Shown one piece after another: positions 10,915 to 22,789 of a stretch of 64,000 nucleotides of DNA. Under the pieces are notes generated by a model. The model was not told the DNA's origin. It worked only from the letters and a program-made list of their open reading frames with translations, and searched no databases. The stretch covers positions 1,798,001 through 1,862,000 of the forward strand of contig WACJ01000405.1 in the NCBI GenBank assembly GCA_008973525.1, written 5' to 3'. The stretch is from Stenopsyche tienmushanensis. Taxonomy: Eukaryota; Arthropoda; Insecta; Trichoptera; Stenopsychidae. The stretch's first letter is position 1, and each line of letters opens with the position of its first letter. Position numbers and translations under genes: made by a program.

Positions 10915-11205
10915 TGTAATGTTGAGGCGGGGGCGCTCTCGAGGACAGAGTCCCCGGGCGGCTCCCCGCCCCCAACGACCTCCCGCAGCCAAGGCTAACT
11001 GATGACTCCTCCGACTCCCGCTTCCTGAACTACCCAACCGGCAATGGTGCATGCGCAAAAAGCGATCGGTCGGTAAGCAGGCGCAATGTCTCCGCAGGGC
11101 CACAAGAGATGGCGTTGTTAAAATAACACATCACACCAGAAGAGAGATATAGGATGTCGCTATTAACAGCGCTATACGTGGAGGTGGTAAATCGCCCACG
11201 CTACA
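10915..11205 (+). mobile_element. LTR-1 solo LTR, internally deleted
   Basis: It begins TGTAATGTTGAGGC and ends CGCCCACGCTACA, the same termini as the 34912 copy (TGTA...TACA). It lacks about 150 bp of the middle. Flanking 4-mers are GTAC and GTGC, a target duplication with one mismatch. There is no internal retrotransposon sequence on either side. Confidence 0.75.
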
Positions 11206-11619
11206 GTGCGATGTATTTTTTTTCCACAATCTGGATTTGATCCCTAACCTTTATAATACGAATCCAGGATCTAAGTCACTATACCAACACATGGTCACAA
11301 GCTTCGTATCTCTTAAAGAACGCTCCCGCCAGCTCCTTCCTCATTCAGGCTTACACTTGGCCGGATTTTTTTACCGACATCTTTCACGCAACTGGGGACT
11401 ACAACGTGAGTTTATGTACTACCATGTTCCTGAGATGATAAAAGGAGATATCCCTCTATCATTCAGTATTACCAACCCTCGAAAAAACACAAAGCCACAG
11501 CTCGTTATGGTTACAGTACACTTAATTTATGGTCACAGTACGCTTTTGTGACGGCAACGCACAAAATGCAAGTTTCTTGAGTGCTGATCTACAAAACATA
11601 CAAAAATTATATTTACATA
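11206..11619. other. intergenic, no convincing gene
   Basis: A 104-codon open stretch (11237-11551) has no recognisable family character and runs into mariner sequence, so it is not called. Confidence 0.35.
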
Positions 11620-12491
11620 TTTCTATAAGAATCAGTAGTTTGGAGCTTGGAGAGAGGATTGATAAGCGAGAAGTAGCATCCTCTGTTGCGCAACGCGTAA
11701 TTATTCATTTTCTCATGAACGAAAGCGTGAAATCAGATGAAATTTTGAGGAGACTTATGGCACAGTTATAGTAATCTAAGCAAGACCCAAGTGTTTGATT
11801 GAGCCGAAAAGTTTCATGAAGGTCGAGATAATGTGCAAAATGAAAGTCATAAACGGCAACCTGCAGCGAGCATCAATGAAAACATTTGAGCCGTGAGAAA
11901 GCTTGTAAAGGGCGATTGCCGCATTACAATAGTCGAGATTGTGTCAGTGGTGATCATTAGTATTGGAAGTGTCCATATCATTGTATTGGTATATCTTGGA
12001 TACAATAAAATATTAACAAGGTGGATTCCACGTCTGCTCAACGAGGCAAAAAATAATATACGGAAAGATATCTATTGGTGATTTTTGAATCGCTGCGAAG
12101 AAGAAGAAGAGGCTTTTTTCGGATCGTATTGTAACCTGCGATGAAACGTGGCTCCACTGCTACACTTCAATAAACAAGAGATCGAGTAAAAAGTGGAGGA
12201 AACCTGGAGAGGAGGTGCCGATCAAAGCGAAACAGTCTACTGGACAAAATTGTTAGATAAACTCAGCCAATTATACTGTGAACACTCTAAACTCCAGACT
12301 TGGTCCTATGTGACTACCATATGTTTATAGGGACATTAGGAGGGCAACGAATTTAAGACAACACTGCAGTGGAACAATACATGCGCTGGTTTTCGGAGCA
12401 GCCGCCTACTTTTTTCAGCAACGGGATCAAGAAGTTCCCTATCCGATTAAATAAATGTATTTCTAATGAAAAGAACTATGTAGAAAAATAA
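11620..12491 (+). pseudogene. mariner transposase pseudogene with central deletion
   Basis: The plus strand preserves the mariner order. An N-terminal helix-turn-helix reads FLMNESVKSDEILRRLMAQL. A second HTH reads VRKLVKGDCRITIVEI, then GSVHII. The first catalytic Asp lies in RIVTCDETWLHCY, followed by KKWRKPGEEVPIKAKQS. After a gap come CDYHMF and the typical end NEKNYVEK before a stop. The second Asp block (LLHDNARPH-like) is missing, and several stops and frameshifts are present. Confidence 0.8.
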
Positions 12492-13324
12492 TATACTCCA
12501 TTTGTATTTGTATACGTTACTAATACATTTGTACAGCAAAATTCCGGTTTAAATTTGAATCACATTCGTATTTTGCGTGTGTATTATGTGGGTCTTGTTT
12601 CCGTCTTGGTTGCTTGTTTTTATTGCTTTTTTCTCCAGTCCGCAGCTGTAAAAAGGTTGAAGAGCGCTGACGTAAACGAGTGCTTCTAAAAAGATGCACA
12701 AATTGAGCATTAAGACGCTAAACTTCAGAATCAACACGAGCGCGTGTACACGTGAAGTACATTGAGTGATGATACTTGAAATCTTCAAGTGCCATGTTTC
12801 GGAAACATTAATGCGATGGCATTCTCCCATACGTGATAATTCCTGAAGAATGCCACCGGAATTTTCATCTTATACTAAAAAAAAAAATATCAAATTCACA
12901 GTATCCTGTCTAGACTTACCCACAAGATGAATTGCATCTTTTGACTTGCCACATGATGTTGGACGTTTTTCACTAAATTTACTACCAAAATGAAAGTAGA
13001 AATGCAAATCAAGGAAATCATGCGATCTTGATTGACAGTATTGATTTTAGAATCATGTTTAGGCATCAATAAAAATTCATGTCAAAATGAAACTCGGACA
13101 AACGGTGACTTTATTTTCGCTAATGAGCAAGCATATGACTTTCATTTTTGCTTGGAAAGTCGATAAACCAACGTGAAATTGCTAAATAAATCTGCAAAAT
13201 GTGAAAACGATCCGTTGAAGCGTCGCTAGAGATTAGAGAAGTCATTCAACTGTCCAACGAAACGTCAATATATCGACAGTGCAAAAATACGTGCCGTTTA
13301 TACACTTCCATTTAGACAAATTCA
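12492..13324. other. intergenic, nothing recognised
   Basis: AT-rich. The 93-codon minus-strand open frame near 12549-12830 has no family character and is not called. Confidence 0.4.
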
Positions 13325-13560
13325 GATTCATTCAAAGATATGTTCAGATATGGCATCCGATCGCGAGGCACTCGTTCGTCATAACAGCGGTCCGAAAAGC
13401 GGACCGATTGAACATACAAACCTTATGGTCACTCCGTCCTCTTTTAGGGCTTTTTGCGGTGTTTTCTATTGATCTGTTCGACCACGAAAGCAATGTAGAG
13501 TCTAGACACTATCGTAGTATTTTTTTACAACCGCCATCTATAAGTTAGCTCGGGTTGGCT
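13325..13560 (+). repeat. Rep-D repeat with conserved GC-rich hairpin, copy 1
   Basis: Contains CGGTCCGAAAAGCGGACCG (13388-13406), a 7-bp stem with a 5-nt loop. Surrounding blocks GCATCCGATCGCGAGG, GTTCGTCATAACAG and CATCTATAAG recur at 25855-25940 (inverted) or 54462-54910. Confidence 0.65.
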
Positions 13561-13567
13561 TCTAGTC

Positions 13568-13920
13568 TTGCTGCCTGGACGTGTACAATTTTGGGAGAAA
13601 AAAAACCCAAAATGGGAAAGTGTTTGGCCAAGTAATTTTTCATCAGGCAAATCAGGTCGTGGAAGTCTTAAAACACTGGTTAACAACATTCTTCAAGGTT
13701 TGATGGAGACAAATCCAGATCTTTCCATTGATGAATTAGTTGAGATACTTGGATCAACTCACTCAATTATATATCGACATTTGTTGTCTACCGAATTTGT
13801 CCAGAACTCATCAATATTCTTCTGATCTAACTCCTTCGGATTTACATTTTTTTCCCGTATTAAAATAGTTTTTGGTGACAAAAAATGACGAATTTGAAGG
13901 ATATAAAAACTGAAGTCAGG
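13568..13920 (+). pseudogene. mariner transposase fragment, rearranged
   Basis: The reading includes SSGKSGRGSLKTLVNN, DLSIDELVEILGSTHSIIYR (the second helix-turn-helix of mariner) and HLL. After a deletion, SDLTPSDLHFFPVLK in the region of the third catalytic Asp follows. The intervening first and second Asp blocks are gone. Confidence 0.65.
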
Positions 13921-14060
13921 AAGAGTCGTTGGTTGACCTTGGTTGCGGGAGGACGTCTTTCCCGCAGCCAGATCTCTCTCTCTCTTTCTCGCTCGTGTAG
14001 AATGAAGAGTTATCTAGAAAAGACAATCTTTCTGTTCTACGCCTGATGTTTTCTGGTGTC
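13918..14060 (-). repeat. LTR-1 fragment, inverted
   Basis: CCTTGGTTGCGGGAGGACGT, CCCGCAGCCAGATCTCTCTC and a following ATGAAGAGTTATCTAGAAA match the central third of LTR-1. Both ends are missing. It adjoins a mariner remnant. Confidence 0.55.
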
Positions 14061-16688
14061 ATTCGTGTTTCTGTAGAATATGAACTAGTATTTCTGAACT
14101 AAAATTAATTGGTTTCATGGATTTTTCTTTTGCACTGTATGCAATAAAAGCATAAAAGAAAACAGGACGAATGGAATATAAAAGTTGCTTTAAGGGGTTA
14201 ATGCTCAGAAAGACTGTTGAAGGATAGGAAGCAAGAGGATCTTAATCAACATTGGAAACAAGCATCTAGCTTAAATTCAAACACCTAGCTCCTGGTTCAT
14301 CCATCATCCAGTCACCTTATCACATGACTTGCTCAGAATTTCAAATGTTCACAATCGTCTTTCATTCGCACCAGTTTTTTTTAATAGTCTTCTGCTTCAG
14401 CTTCGTAAGATCCTCATGCCAAATCGATCGACTTTTTCACTTTGCCGGCCAGATTCCCATTACGTTTTTGACATCCGTATTGAGAGTTTTTCTAACGACT
14501 TCATATAGAATGGACTTCCACGTCGAATTCCAATCAGTTCAGCTCATACGACCAACCGAAGAAGTGGAAGTAGAGTTCGGTGCCCTACTAAAGTCGCCTA
14601 AGACGCGGAATGTGCCCTGTATACGTTTCAACACATTAACCGTTTATTGGTAAAAAAAAAATCTGATTGCGCCACAGAGCTTGTCCGAACGCATTTTTTT
14701 CGTGTGTTTCGACACGTATTCGTGCTCATCTTCATAATTACCCTCGAGCCAAAATCAATCCGTAAACAACTCTATAATGGCTCCATTCTAATTGACCGCC
14801 ACGATGGAGTGGAAAGATAGGACGAAAGGCTACTTCAGACGATTCAAATTATATTGTGAAGCAGCTGGGAAATCTATTCGACGACGAAAGATTTCTTGTC
14901 ATGTTGATGATGTCAGGATTTGTAGCAGAATTATCCAGTTTTTTTGGATCGCAATGCAACGACTTAAAACCAAAGAAACAATGATGCTCAATGAAAATTG
15001 GTTTTAAAATGGAATTTGGGACTTCATTATTGATTAATCAAAATTTCTGGGAGCAATATAAAGCCTTCTTGATCTTTATATCTAAAAATAAATATCATTA
15101 TTATATCTAAATGAGTCAAAAGGAACTCTCGCACGTTTTTCACATTTGTTAATGGAAATTGTTAATTAAAAGATGTGGTTGTTTGTTGTGTAATATATAA
15201 TAAAATAGGCTTGCTACTGGTCTAGTGGTTGCTTTATTACGACTCTGCTTCGAATGAATTTATGACTGCTTCGAATTGAAGATTGTCTTACGCTGATAGG
15301 AGCTGACAGAAAATAATCGATGTAAAGCGATTATGGCATCAACGACTTCATCGATTTAAATTTTCTCACTCTTCAAATGGTTCTTCAAACTCAATTTAAA
15401 ATGAACTCACTAATCAAAGAGTTAGTATTGCACAAATTGTTTCAAGAAATCAATGATAATTATCATAGATATTATTATGGAAATAGATTTTGTTTGCCGT
15501 GTTATATATGTGCGTTGATTGCGCAATCGTTTTGCTTGCAACAGTTTGTGCAGCACTCGCCAACATATGCAATATTCGAGCATGTTTTTTCACTGACTGT
15601 CGTTCTTTGATATCGAATAAGGCTCGTACATAAATCAAGACATTATTCATTGGCTTTTTCTTTCGATAGACTCAATTATGCAAGGAAAATCCATTGCAAA
15701 ATTTCATAGCAAATGTATTTTTTTGCATTAAATCATAATATCAGTCCCGGAAATGGGCGAGATGTAATAAATTTAACGATTTAAATGCATGCTTTATATA
15801 ATATGTTACGGTATGCTTAGAACGTACATTGTAGCTCGTGACTCCCCGGGGAGAGTGCTGACATCAAATTAATTCTTGGATTTTGCTAGATTTCTATGAA
15901 ATCCTCGAGGCGATTCTTAAATATTACAATTGAAATTCTATCTGAATTCTGCATATTGCAAAAATGGTATACGCATGATTGATGGCGTGGAATAAATTAA
16001 GGTAATGCGGAAAAGTTCATATGGTAGAACGACCGGAAAGAAATCCATTATTTTTTTAAATTGTTTGAGTTGCGTTCGTGCTGGTTTATTATGAAGAAAT
16101 TATGAAATAACATATCCATAGGATTATTTTATTTAAGCATATTGAGCTATTTTTTATTCGAACAACAAATAAAAGTGGATGAAGGTTTGTTTTTCGAAAA
16201 AACAACAATAATCAGTTTGAACACTAAAACTAAATTAATTAAGGCAAAAGCTCTAGGAAAAACATTATGGTTTATAGAAGATTTTCGACCAAAATATTAA
16301 TGGACTTGTTTTTGTAGTTTAGCAACAGTTACCAAACATGAATGCACAAATGTTGGCTAAATAGAAGAATATATGATTTGTCTAAGGCTGTGTTCCTTAT
16401 GTCGAAACATAGACAAATACCAAGGTACCGGCGGACATGTATGGTGTGTAAACAACATGTCATTATTAGTAAAATTAGAGCTTCTTCTAAAAAACTGGAA
16501 AAACAATCATTATTTTTTAAATTAATCTTTTATAGGCACGGTAGGGCGAATTGGGTTGAACGTTACGAAAAGTGAAACAAGTAAGAGGAAAAAAAAGAGA
16601 AACGTTTATAGTTTATTCGTCCCTGTCGCATACATCATAGAGATGTTACGCGCATGCGCCGCGCCGCCCTTTACTGTTTATTTCTATA
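14061..16688. other. 2.6 kb without a recognised gene
   Basis: Contains open stretches of 109 codons (14324-14653), 71 codons (14792-15007) and 77 codons (15377-15610 and 16342-16575). None shows a signal peptide, domain motif or splice structure that I can support. No terminal repeats were recognised. Confidence 0.4.
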
Positions 16689-16975
16689 TGTAGTATAGTG
16701 TGGGCGATATGTCATTCCCACGCAATAGCGCTGTTAATCTGTACAGATTCAATTCGTCAAATCAACAGCGACATCTTCCGTCTCTCTTTAGGCGCAATGT
16801 GTCAATTTAACAGCGACATCTTCTGTGGCCACAATGCGTTTGAAATAACGACACCTACCGTTTTTTGCGCGTGCACCGTTGTAGGTTCGGTAGTGACGTG
16901 CAGGAGGTAAGAGTCATCGGATAGCCCTGGCTGCAGGAAGACGTACGTCCCGTGACCAGACTTCTATCTAATGCC
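16689..16975 (-). mobile_element. LTR-1 family LTR, diverged inverted copy
   Basis: Starts TGTAGTATAGTGTGGGCGAT. It keeps the ACAGCGACATCTTCTGTGGC and TTGCGCGTGCACCGTTG blocks and the CTGCAGGAAGACG hairpin arm, but is more diverged than the other copies. It leads directly into retroelement-like sequence at 17100-17760. Confidence 0.5.
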
Positions 16976-17049
16976 TTTTTTTCCTGTGGGAGGGAAATCT
17001 TCGCACCTGTAGGCGATTCAAGACGCCCAGAGTGGGTAGTGTCAGATTC

Positions 17050-17760
17050 CTACTGACTAATTTCTTTTCTAGTATTGTTTTCCCCATTGCTTCAGGAGGA
17101 CAGGTAGTCTGGCCTTAGATTGCTTGGCCCTATTTTAGTGTTGGAGAGGCGTTCTGCGCTTCTCTCTTTCACTGCCCTCTTTGGCGCTCAGAATCTCTTC
17201 TACGTAGTCGCGCCAAAGGTCCCAGTTCTTCATGCTTGCCATCATGCTGTGGACCATGCTGTCGACATTGAGCTCAGCTACCCCGAGTGTTTTCTATCTA
17301 TCTAATGCTATCCGCGGTAATCCGGCCCTAGTCTAATTTTTGTAACGAAAGCTTACCGGACCGTCTCGACTGAGGCGCTGCCGGTACTGGTTGCCCTGCC
17401 ACTGGACCTGCACTTGCAGTTGAGTGCGGTTTAAGTCGCATCTCCTTCGACTAGGGCTCAGTAGTCTTTTGGAGTGTCCATGACAGCAGATCATGTCCTA
17501 TGGTCATGTCCGGGCATGGATCGCTGATCGGATTGCTGATCGGGAAGTTCTCCTACGTAGTGTCAGAGGTTCCGCTTCAGGACATGTTGGACACGTAGAG
17601 TTAGTGGTTGGTCCCCGCCTTTCGGCGCATTCTCCAAGTTTTGTAGTAGTTCGGCACTAAATGTGCGGAAGGAGGTTTCTACGGTGAATAATTTTGTAGC
17701 TACTCCTTCCACGTGTGTAAATTTAGAATCTATTGGACAGTTTGCTGGCACCTAGTATAA
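17050..17760 (-). pseudogene. degenerate retroelement remnant, possibly LINE ORF2 end
   Basis: On the minus strand a reading ends SMMASMKNWDLWRDYVEEIL followed by SAKEGSEREK and a stop. This resembles the tail of R1/jockey-type LINE ORF2 proteins. Upstream in another frame CPTCPEAE resembles their Cys-rich motif. A plus-strand frame reads TADHVLWSCPG, also reminiscent of that motif, so orientation is ambiguous. Composition is GC-richer than the flanks. No terminal structure is visible. Confidence 0.35.
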
Positions 17761-19474
17761 ATTAGATACATTAGAAAACAAAAAAGAAGACTTTGTAGCC
17801 TGCAAGAGATAGTTAGAATGCTTTAAAAATCGTCATGGAATACGTTTGATGACGGTAACAAGTTTTTATTTTTTATAACTGCTATTTACATTGTGTTTAT
17901 GACGTTAATTCTATTATAATAACAAGTACTTCTTTCTAAAAAGTTTCGAACTAAAAGGGTTCGAGGGTAGTATTACAAATTCTACGTCAGACAAATTCGA
18001 CAATCTGACACTGCCTTGTACCCGATAGAATAACGGATCCGTGTGCGAGCGCAGCTGCCTCGTTGAACACAGTACACTGGTGTCAGAATCGGTGGCTCGT
18101 TAGTATGCCCAGCTGTTCTACATGGGAGATAGAGCAAATGTATTACACAAACGTAATTTTAGCTAACAATTTCTATTGTGTGAAATGGAGAAAAGGACAA
18201 GGTATTGAAAAAGTGCGAGCCTTTAGAGAATGTAAGAAAGCGGAATAATAAAAATAATATTTTTTCAAATTTTAACAAATGGAAAAAAGGCAATGCATAA
18301 AATCGACTTTTCCTAGGGGCTAAGGAATTTGACTCATTGATTTCCTTGGTCTGAAAGAGGAAATACTGAGGAGACAAGTTACCAATTCCTTCTCTGATAA
18401 CTAAAATTTATAATCAATAATCTTATAGTAGCCTAAGCGTATGGTACAAATGTTGATTACTTTCCTGTACACCTAATGCTCTATGATTCATTTATGATAC
18501 ACTCATTCACAGTGACTGATCATGAGAAAAGTGTACCTGTTAAGGTTATATCATGATTTGCAACTCTTGTTTCATATTTCTAAACCGCATAATGAGTGGC
18601 TTTCATATCCAGTACAATTTACTCCCATAGACTTCAATTGGGATATATTAGAGGGCAAGGCATTCAATTAAAAGTATCATAATGTGGAGTAATTGGAAAT
18701 GAGTCTAAGAATTAACAGATTCATCATACTCATCCCTCTATCAAATCCAGCTTCATCAAACAATAAATTGGAAGTCTTGCAAGATATTTGATATCGCGTC
18801 AATGAAATTTGTAATTAATAACAAGCGTAGTGATCCAGAATATCGTAGTGGTTTTGTTGAAAGCCTCGGTTGCAAGTTGTTGATTCGTTGCTAAGTCTTT
18901 CTTAATTATCGACATGTAATTCGATTTGCGCACATTGGGAAAGCTTTTTCATTGCATAAATGAATTTTTAATTTGGAGTTACGACGCCGCCGCAAGAATG
19001 CCATTCGAAATGAGCATCAACAATGGACCCGCTCTTGAAGGGCAATTAAAGTTTACGGCTGATGGAAGATGGAAATAGGTTTTTATGATGTCCAATATGG
19101 CGGATGTGTAGCGATCAACGACTTTGATTGTTACTCCTTTTATTATTAACGATTCAGTCATAATTAACAATTAAAACAAGGCACTCCGCTGTGGCGTAAG
19201 TGCTTCTACGAACAATTCGTCCATTATCGCATCGCCATTAACATATTACTGTATCATTGCATAAGAGCAACGCTTAGCCTAATGGGTCATTGTGCGGGGC
19301 TGCCTGCTAAAAATTGGCAATCAAAAGAGATCCAAAATCGACGTTTAATGATTGTGGGTCAATGTCGAGATGCAATCAACGTCCGTCATTAACAGCATCA
19401 CTCCAGAGCGATCTTCCTTGGCAATAGCCTATAAAGCAGAAGCCATTACGATAGCCCTTAAATAACAGAAGCTA
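17761..19474. other. intergenic; possible LTR end plus primer-binding site at 18078
   Basis: At 18078-18092 TGGTGTCAGAATCGG resembles a tRNA-Leu primer-binding site of LTR retrotransposons, and the sequence just before it ends ...ACAGTACAC. No matching LTR pair or gag/pol was seen. The rest is AT-rich with no gene. Confidence 0.25.
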
Positions 19475-20140
19475 CCAGGGTCATCCAGAAAGTAAGGTTA
19501 CAGCATTTATGTACGTCCTTGTTTTTAATTGAAATTCATGGAACTATCACAAATATAGTTCTTTTTGGGACTCTAGATTGTAGTGACATACCCACATCTC
19601 ATCCCCCGTCACGATTGAGTCCAGAAAAGCTTATCTCCCCTATGCAAAACGACCCAAAAAATCATGCGCGGCGATCATGCGATTTTGATGATGCTCCGGT
19701 GTGAACATTCTGGGTACCCATCTCGCATACAACTTCTTATAACCAAGTTTTTCCGATACAATATCACCAAAGAGACTTCGAGAAATGTCAGGAAATTCTT
19801 CATGAAGAACCTCAAGCGTCACACAGCGGTCATTTTGCAATTGTTCTTCAATTTTTTGCATAAGTTCGTCAGAAATTACTGATGGTCTCCCACTCCTTGC
19901 CTGAGTCGTGAGTAATAAGCCGTACTATCGTACGGCATTATCTGAACAACCTGACCCGCTTCGTGACATGTTGTCGACTCATCACATCACTACCATAAAC
20001 TTCCTCCAGCTTCTGATAGATATTCGTGGCGATATCTGCAAAGTAAAAAAAACGGATGATCGCGTGGAACTCGCACTCATTGGAGGTGGCGACGCGACGA
20101 CATCTCCATCGGAAGAATTTACTGTGACTGAACAAAATGG
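19475..20140 (-). mobile_element. Mar-A mariner family, 5' half of transposase retained
   Basis: The left end CCAGGGTCATCCAGAAAGTA follows TA and matches the ends at 50444 and 60095. The minus-strand coding order is CEFHAIIRFFYFADIATNIY and EEVYGSDVMSRQHVTKRV (first helix-turn-helix). After a break follow QLQNDRCVTLEVLHEEFPDI and KLGYKKLYARWVPRMFTPEH. The first-Asp DETW block and everything after it are deleted before the terminal repeat. Confidence 0.75.
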
Positions 20141-20319
20141 CCGATAAACGCGCCGGATAAAACGCATGATAATTAATTTATTGCAAATCTTTCAAATTGT
20201 CTATTAGATTTATTCTGATAGCATGTTTAATCTCATCATAGTGAGAAAAAATGAAAGTTGATTAGATTTCTATTTAAGATTTCAGAAAACACATAAAAAA
20301 ATCCGAATTTCAGTGACTC

Positions 20320-20605
20320 AGAGCATTCTTACACGTTGAGCTCGGAGACAGATAGAGACGGAGAAGGCTTTGCGCATCGAGTTTGAAGAGAAACAGAGAC
20401 GGAGAGAGTATCTTGCGTATAGATCGTTAACCCAAATTTTCAATTTTTTTCAAGTGTATTGTTTATGTTTAGGTAAAAAAATTACCAAATATTGTGTGCT
20501 ATCGACAGTGATTATTTATTTATGTACAAACTTCATATACGCTACTGCGGTTCTGACGGATAAATGGATTTGTACGGACGATAATTGGCGGACATGCAAA
20601 TATAG
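20320..20605 (+). repeat. Rep-A repeat, copy 2 (extended form)
   Basis: The core ATTGTGTGCTATCGACAGTG to ATAAATGGATTTGTACGGAC and GGCGGACATGC matches the other Rep-A copies. A further upstream block (ACGGAGAGAGTATCTTGCGT) matches 24350-24370, so the family unit is at least about 290 bp. Confidence 0.6.
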
Positions 20606-20914
20606 TATCAATGTTTATAATTATTTTAAATTAGGTTAATACATAAAGAGTTAAAAACGTCGCAGGCGCTATTTGCAAGTATGGATATGCATGTAAACAG
20701 AAAGTCGTCCTTGATCGCGGAAAGCGAGTTCTTTCCGCCGGCTTCGCCGATCTCGTAGCTGTGCTCTTTATCTCCATGTATATAAAGATCTTGCTTAAAA
20801 AAATGTATTTCAATCATCTCTGATGAACATAACAAATCTAAACAAATAGCGGAGAAGTGCTTTGCCGATTTTAAATGCGAAAACGCTATGTTCGATGTGG
20901 GTATCGCGTTTGCT

Positions 20915-21165
20915 AGCACACGATCAATAACAACAACGCGTCCACAATTCAGAGCGCTGTTTGGAGCTGTTTCAACGCACTGAAAAGGATTTTTTCATGC
21001 GATGTGTGATAATGGATGAAACATGGATCCATCACTATATTCTAGAGTCAAATCTGTAATCAGCTGAGTGGACAGCAATTGGCCCAAAGCGATCAAAAAC
21101 GCATCTGGTAAGATTTTGGCTTTGGGGGATCGGTTTTGTTTGATAATGGACACCTTAAGAAAAAG
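20915..21165 (+). pseudogene. mariner transposase fragment around first catalytic Asp
   Basis: The plus frame reads CLELFQRTEKDFFMRCVIMD, ETWIHHYILES, then SAEWTAIGPKRSKT after one stop. This is the mariner MDETWIHHY block. Neither end of the gene is present. Confidence 0.7.
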
Positions 21166-21584
21166 TGTAGATCATCGCTCTAATTTTATTATCGGCTTTT
21201 ATTCACAAATTAGTCAATTAGCTAGATGTTCTCGTTTATTGATATAATGGCATTTTGGGCGTCTTTATCTATAAATGATTTGAAAATCGTTTTGTCGGAA
21301 TAATTTGTTAAGCCTTGCTGCTGTCCGGTGATGAACGACATAATTGAAATTTTATAATGGGGACGATTTATTGAATGGTTTTTGAGATTCCACAAGGCAG
21401 CCTTCCGAATATGGCAGCGTCGAAGCAACCGGAAATTCTGTATATCAATGGGTTAAACGCGTGCTTATCTTTTTAAAAAAAATGTGCGTGCTGCTTTCAT
21501 CGTATCGTAAATATTTTCATTATACCTGCACAGGAAGCGGAAATCGTAAAGGGCTGCATTTTTTAGCAATCGATAATAAATTGA

Positions 21585-21771
21585 ACGTACCTCGATTGGT
21601 CGGATCGGACCGAGGGTCATCTCTTAAATTGTTGTCCATGTCTTTGTCCACATGTTCAACGGCAGCTGCGTCAGCCATGAGGAACGCCAGGACTATAATT
21701 AAGAGTCCTACTTTATGGCGTACACCACTGGTAACAATTGCCAGTCTTTCGCGATGCTTCGGCGAAGCCAT
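21585..21771 (-). CDS. candidate first coding exon of a secreted or membrane protein
   Basis: On the minus strand an ATG at 21771 opens MASPKHRERLAIVTSG, a basic N-terminal region. A hydrophobic core KVGLLIIVLAFLMADAAAVE follows, looking like a signal peptide with Ala-rich cleavage choices near residues 34-37. Then comes an acidic, Asp-rich segment ending DDPRSDPTNR. Right after it is a strong splice donor, GTACGT, in phase 1, so the exon would end at about 21585. The open frame continues a little beyond the donor before stopping, as intronic read-through would. No downstream exon was recognised at lower coordinates; the next one may lie in a long intron or outside the window. I do not recognise the family. 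A chance ORF is possible. Confidence 0.4.
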
Positions 21772-21971
21772 TGGGATATTTAAGCACCTTTGGGTCCAAA
21801 TTTATATCCGTCTCTGGACGTATATTCAATCGAGTGCATTCTGCATTGAGGTTTATAGCGGTGGTAAGAGAAGAAGAAGATGGATTGCGCTGTGAAGATT
21901 GATGAAAATTGAAATGCTGAACGGTGATCTATGTTTTATGGATGAAGCTGTGGAAAGTTAGATGTTCATAA

Positions 21972-22194
21972 TGTGGTGTTCATGGTTCACATTTTCCAGA
22001 AGACATTGCTGAGTACGTCGTACCAAAGCACGGTCCGGATTCAACTGACAGTCGAGGCGCATTCCTGCCAAAGGCCACATGGCGCCAACCCCACCATGCC
22101 AACTTCTTAACCTGTCCGCCACAGCAATACTTATCCCAAGAACGCATAAATCAGCCTGTCACATTTGACACTTGGAAAAATCTTCTGGAAATCT
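21972..22194 (+). other. open 74-codon stretch without start, unrecognised
   Basis: The plus frame runs from a stop near 21972 to the TGA at 22194. It includes EDIAEYVVPKHGPDSTDSRG and KNLLEI. A splice-acceptor-like TTTTCCAG lies at the beginning. No family is recognised, and base composition is less AT-rich than the flanks. It could be an exon, but more likely a piece of an old element. Confidence 0.15.
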
Positions 22195-22789
22195 GAGAAA
22201 ATGCTAAGAACATAACTCCACCCGTCTCCCATCCAGACTCATCTAACGCTCGCATCTTGGAACTACAACTTTTCAGCAAACATGGACAACGATCATATGT
22301 AAATATGCTGCTTTTTTACAATCCAACTTTCATTGTAAATAAATAAATATGTGCGCTTAGATAACAAAAACCTATCAAGCCGTTGTGATATTTAACGCCA
22401 TCTATGTAATGCCGCACGAACTATATTTAATAAAAATAAATTTAACCCTTTAAGGGCTTACATGCGTTTCAAAGCGTATAAAAGCATATTTTCTACAATT
22501 TTTTTTTTTATATAATAAAATAAATATTTTGATAATTTGATATGAAATCAAAAATCTAAATATTTTCTATTAGTTGAGTATAGCTCGTAATTGAAAGAAG
22601 GATTTTAAAAAAATGAATTTTTGGCATAATTGTATGCAAAAAAGTACAATTTTCAGTCAAATCTACACAATGCCTTGTAGAATAAGTTATGGTCGAAGAA
22701 AATAATTTTGAAAAAACTTTAGTTTATACACTAGTTAATCTTACCTAGAAGAAGTATGAACAGTATATTTAAGAAAGTTATTTCTTTAA
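22195..22789. other. AT-rich intergenic
   Basis: No gene. It contains TTTAACCCTTTAAGGGC near 22440, a short palindromic TTAA-type sequence without a visible partner, and ends at the TTAA target site of the next element. Confidence 0.4.

Noticed and set aside
14324..14653. 109-codon ORF with a hydrophobic start
   Set aside because: The hydrophobic part comes from T-rich sequence. There is no recognisable family and no supporting splice sites or context.
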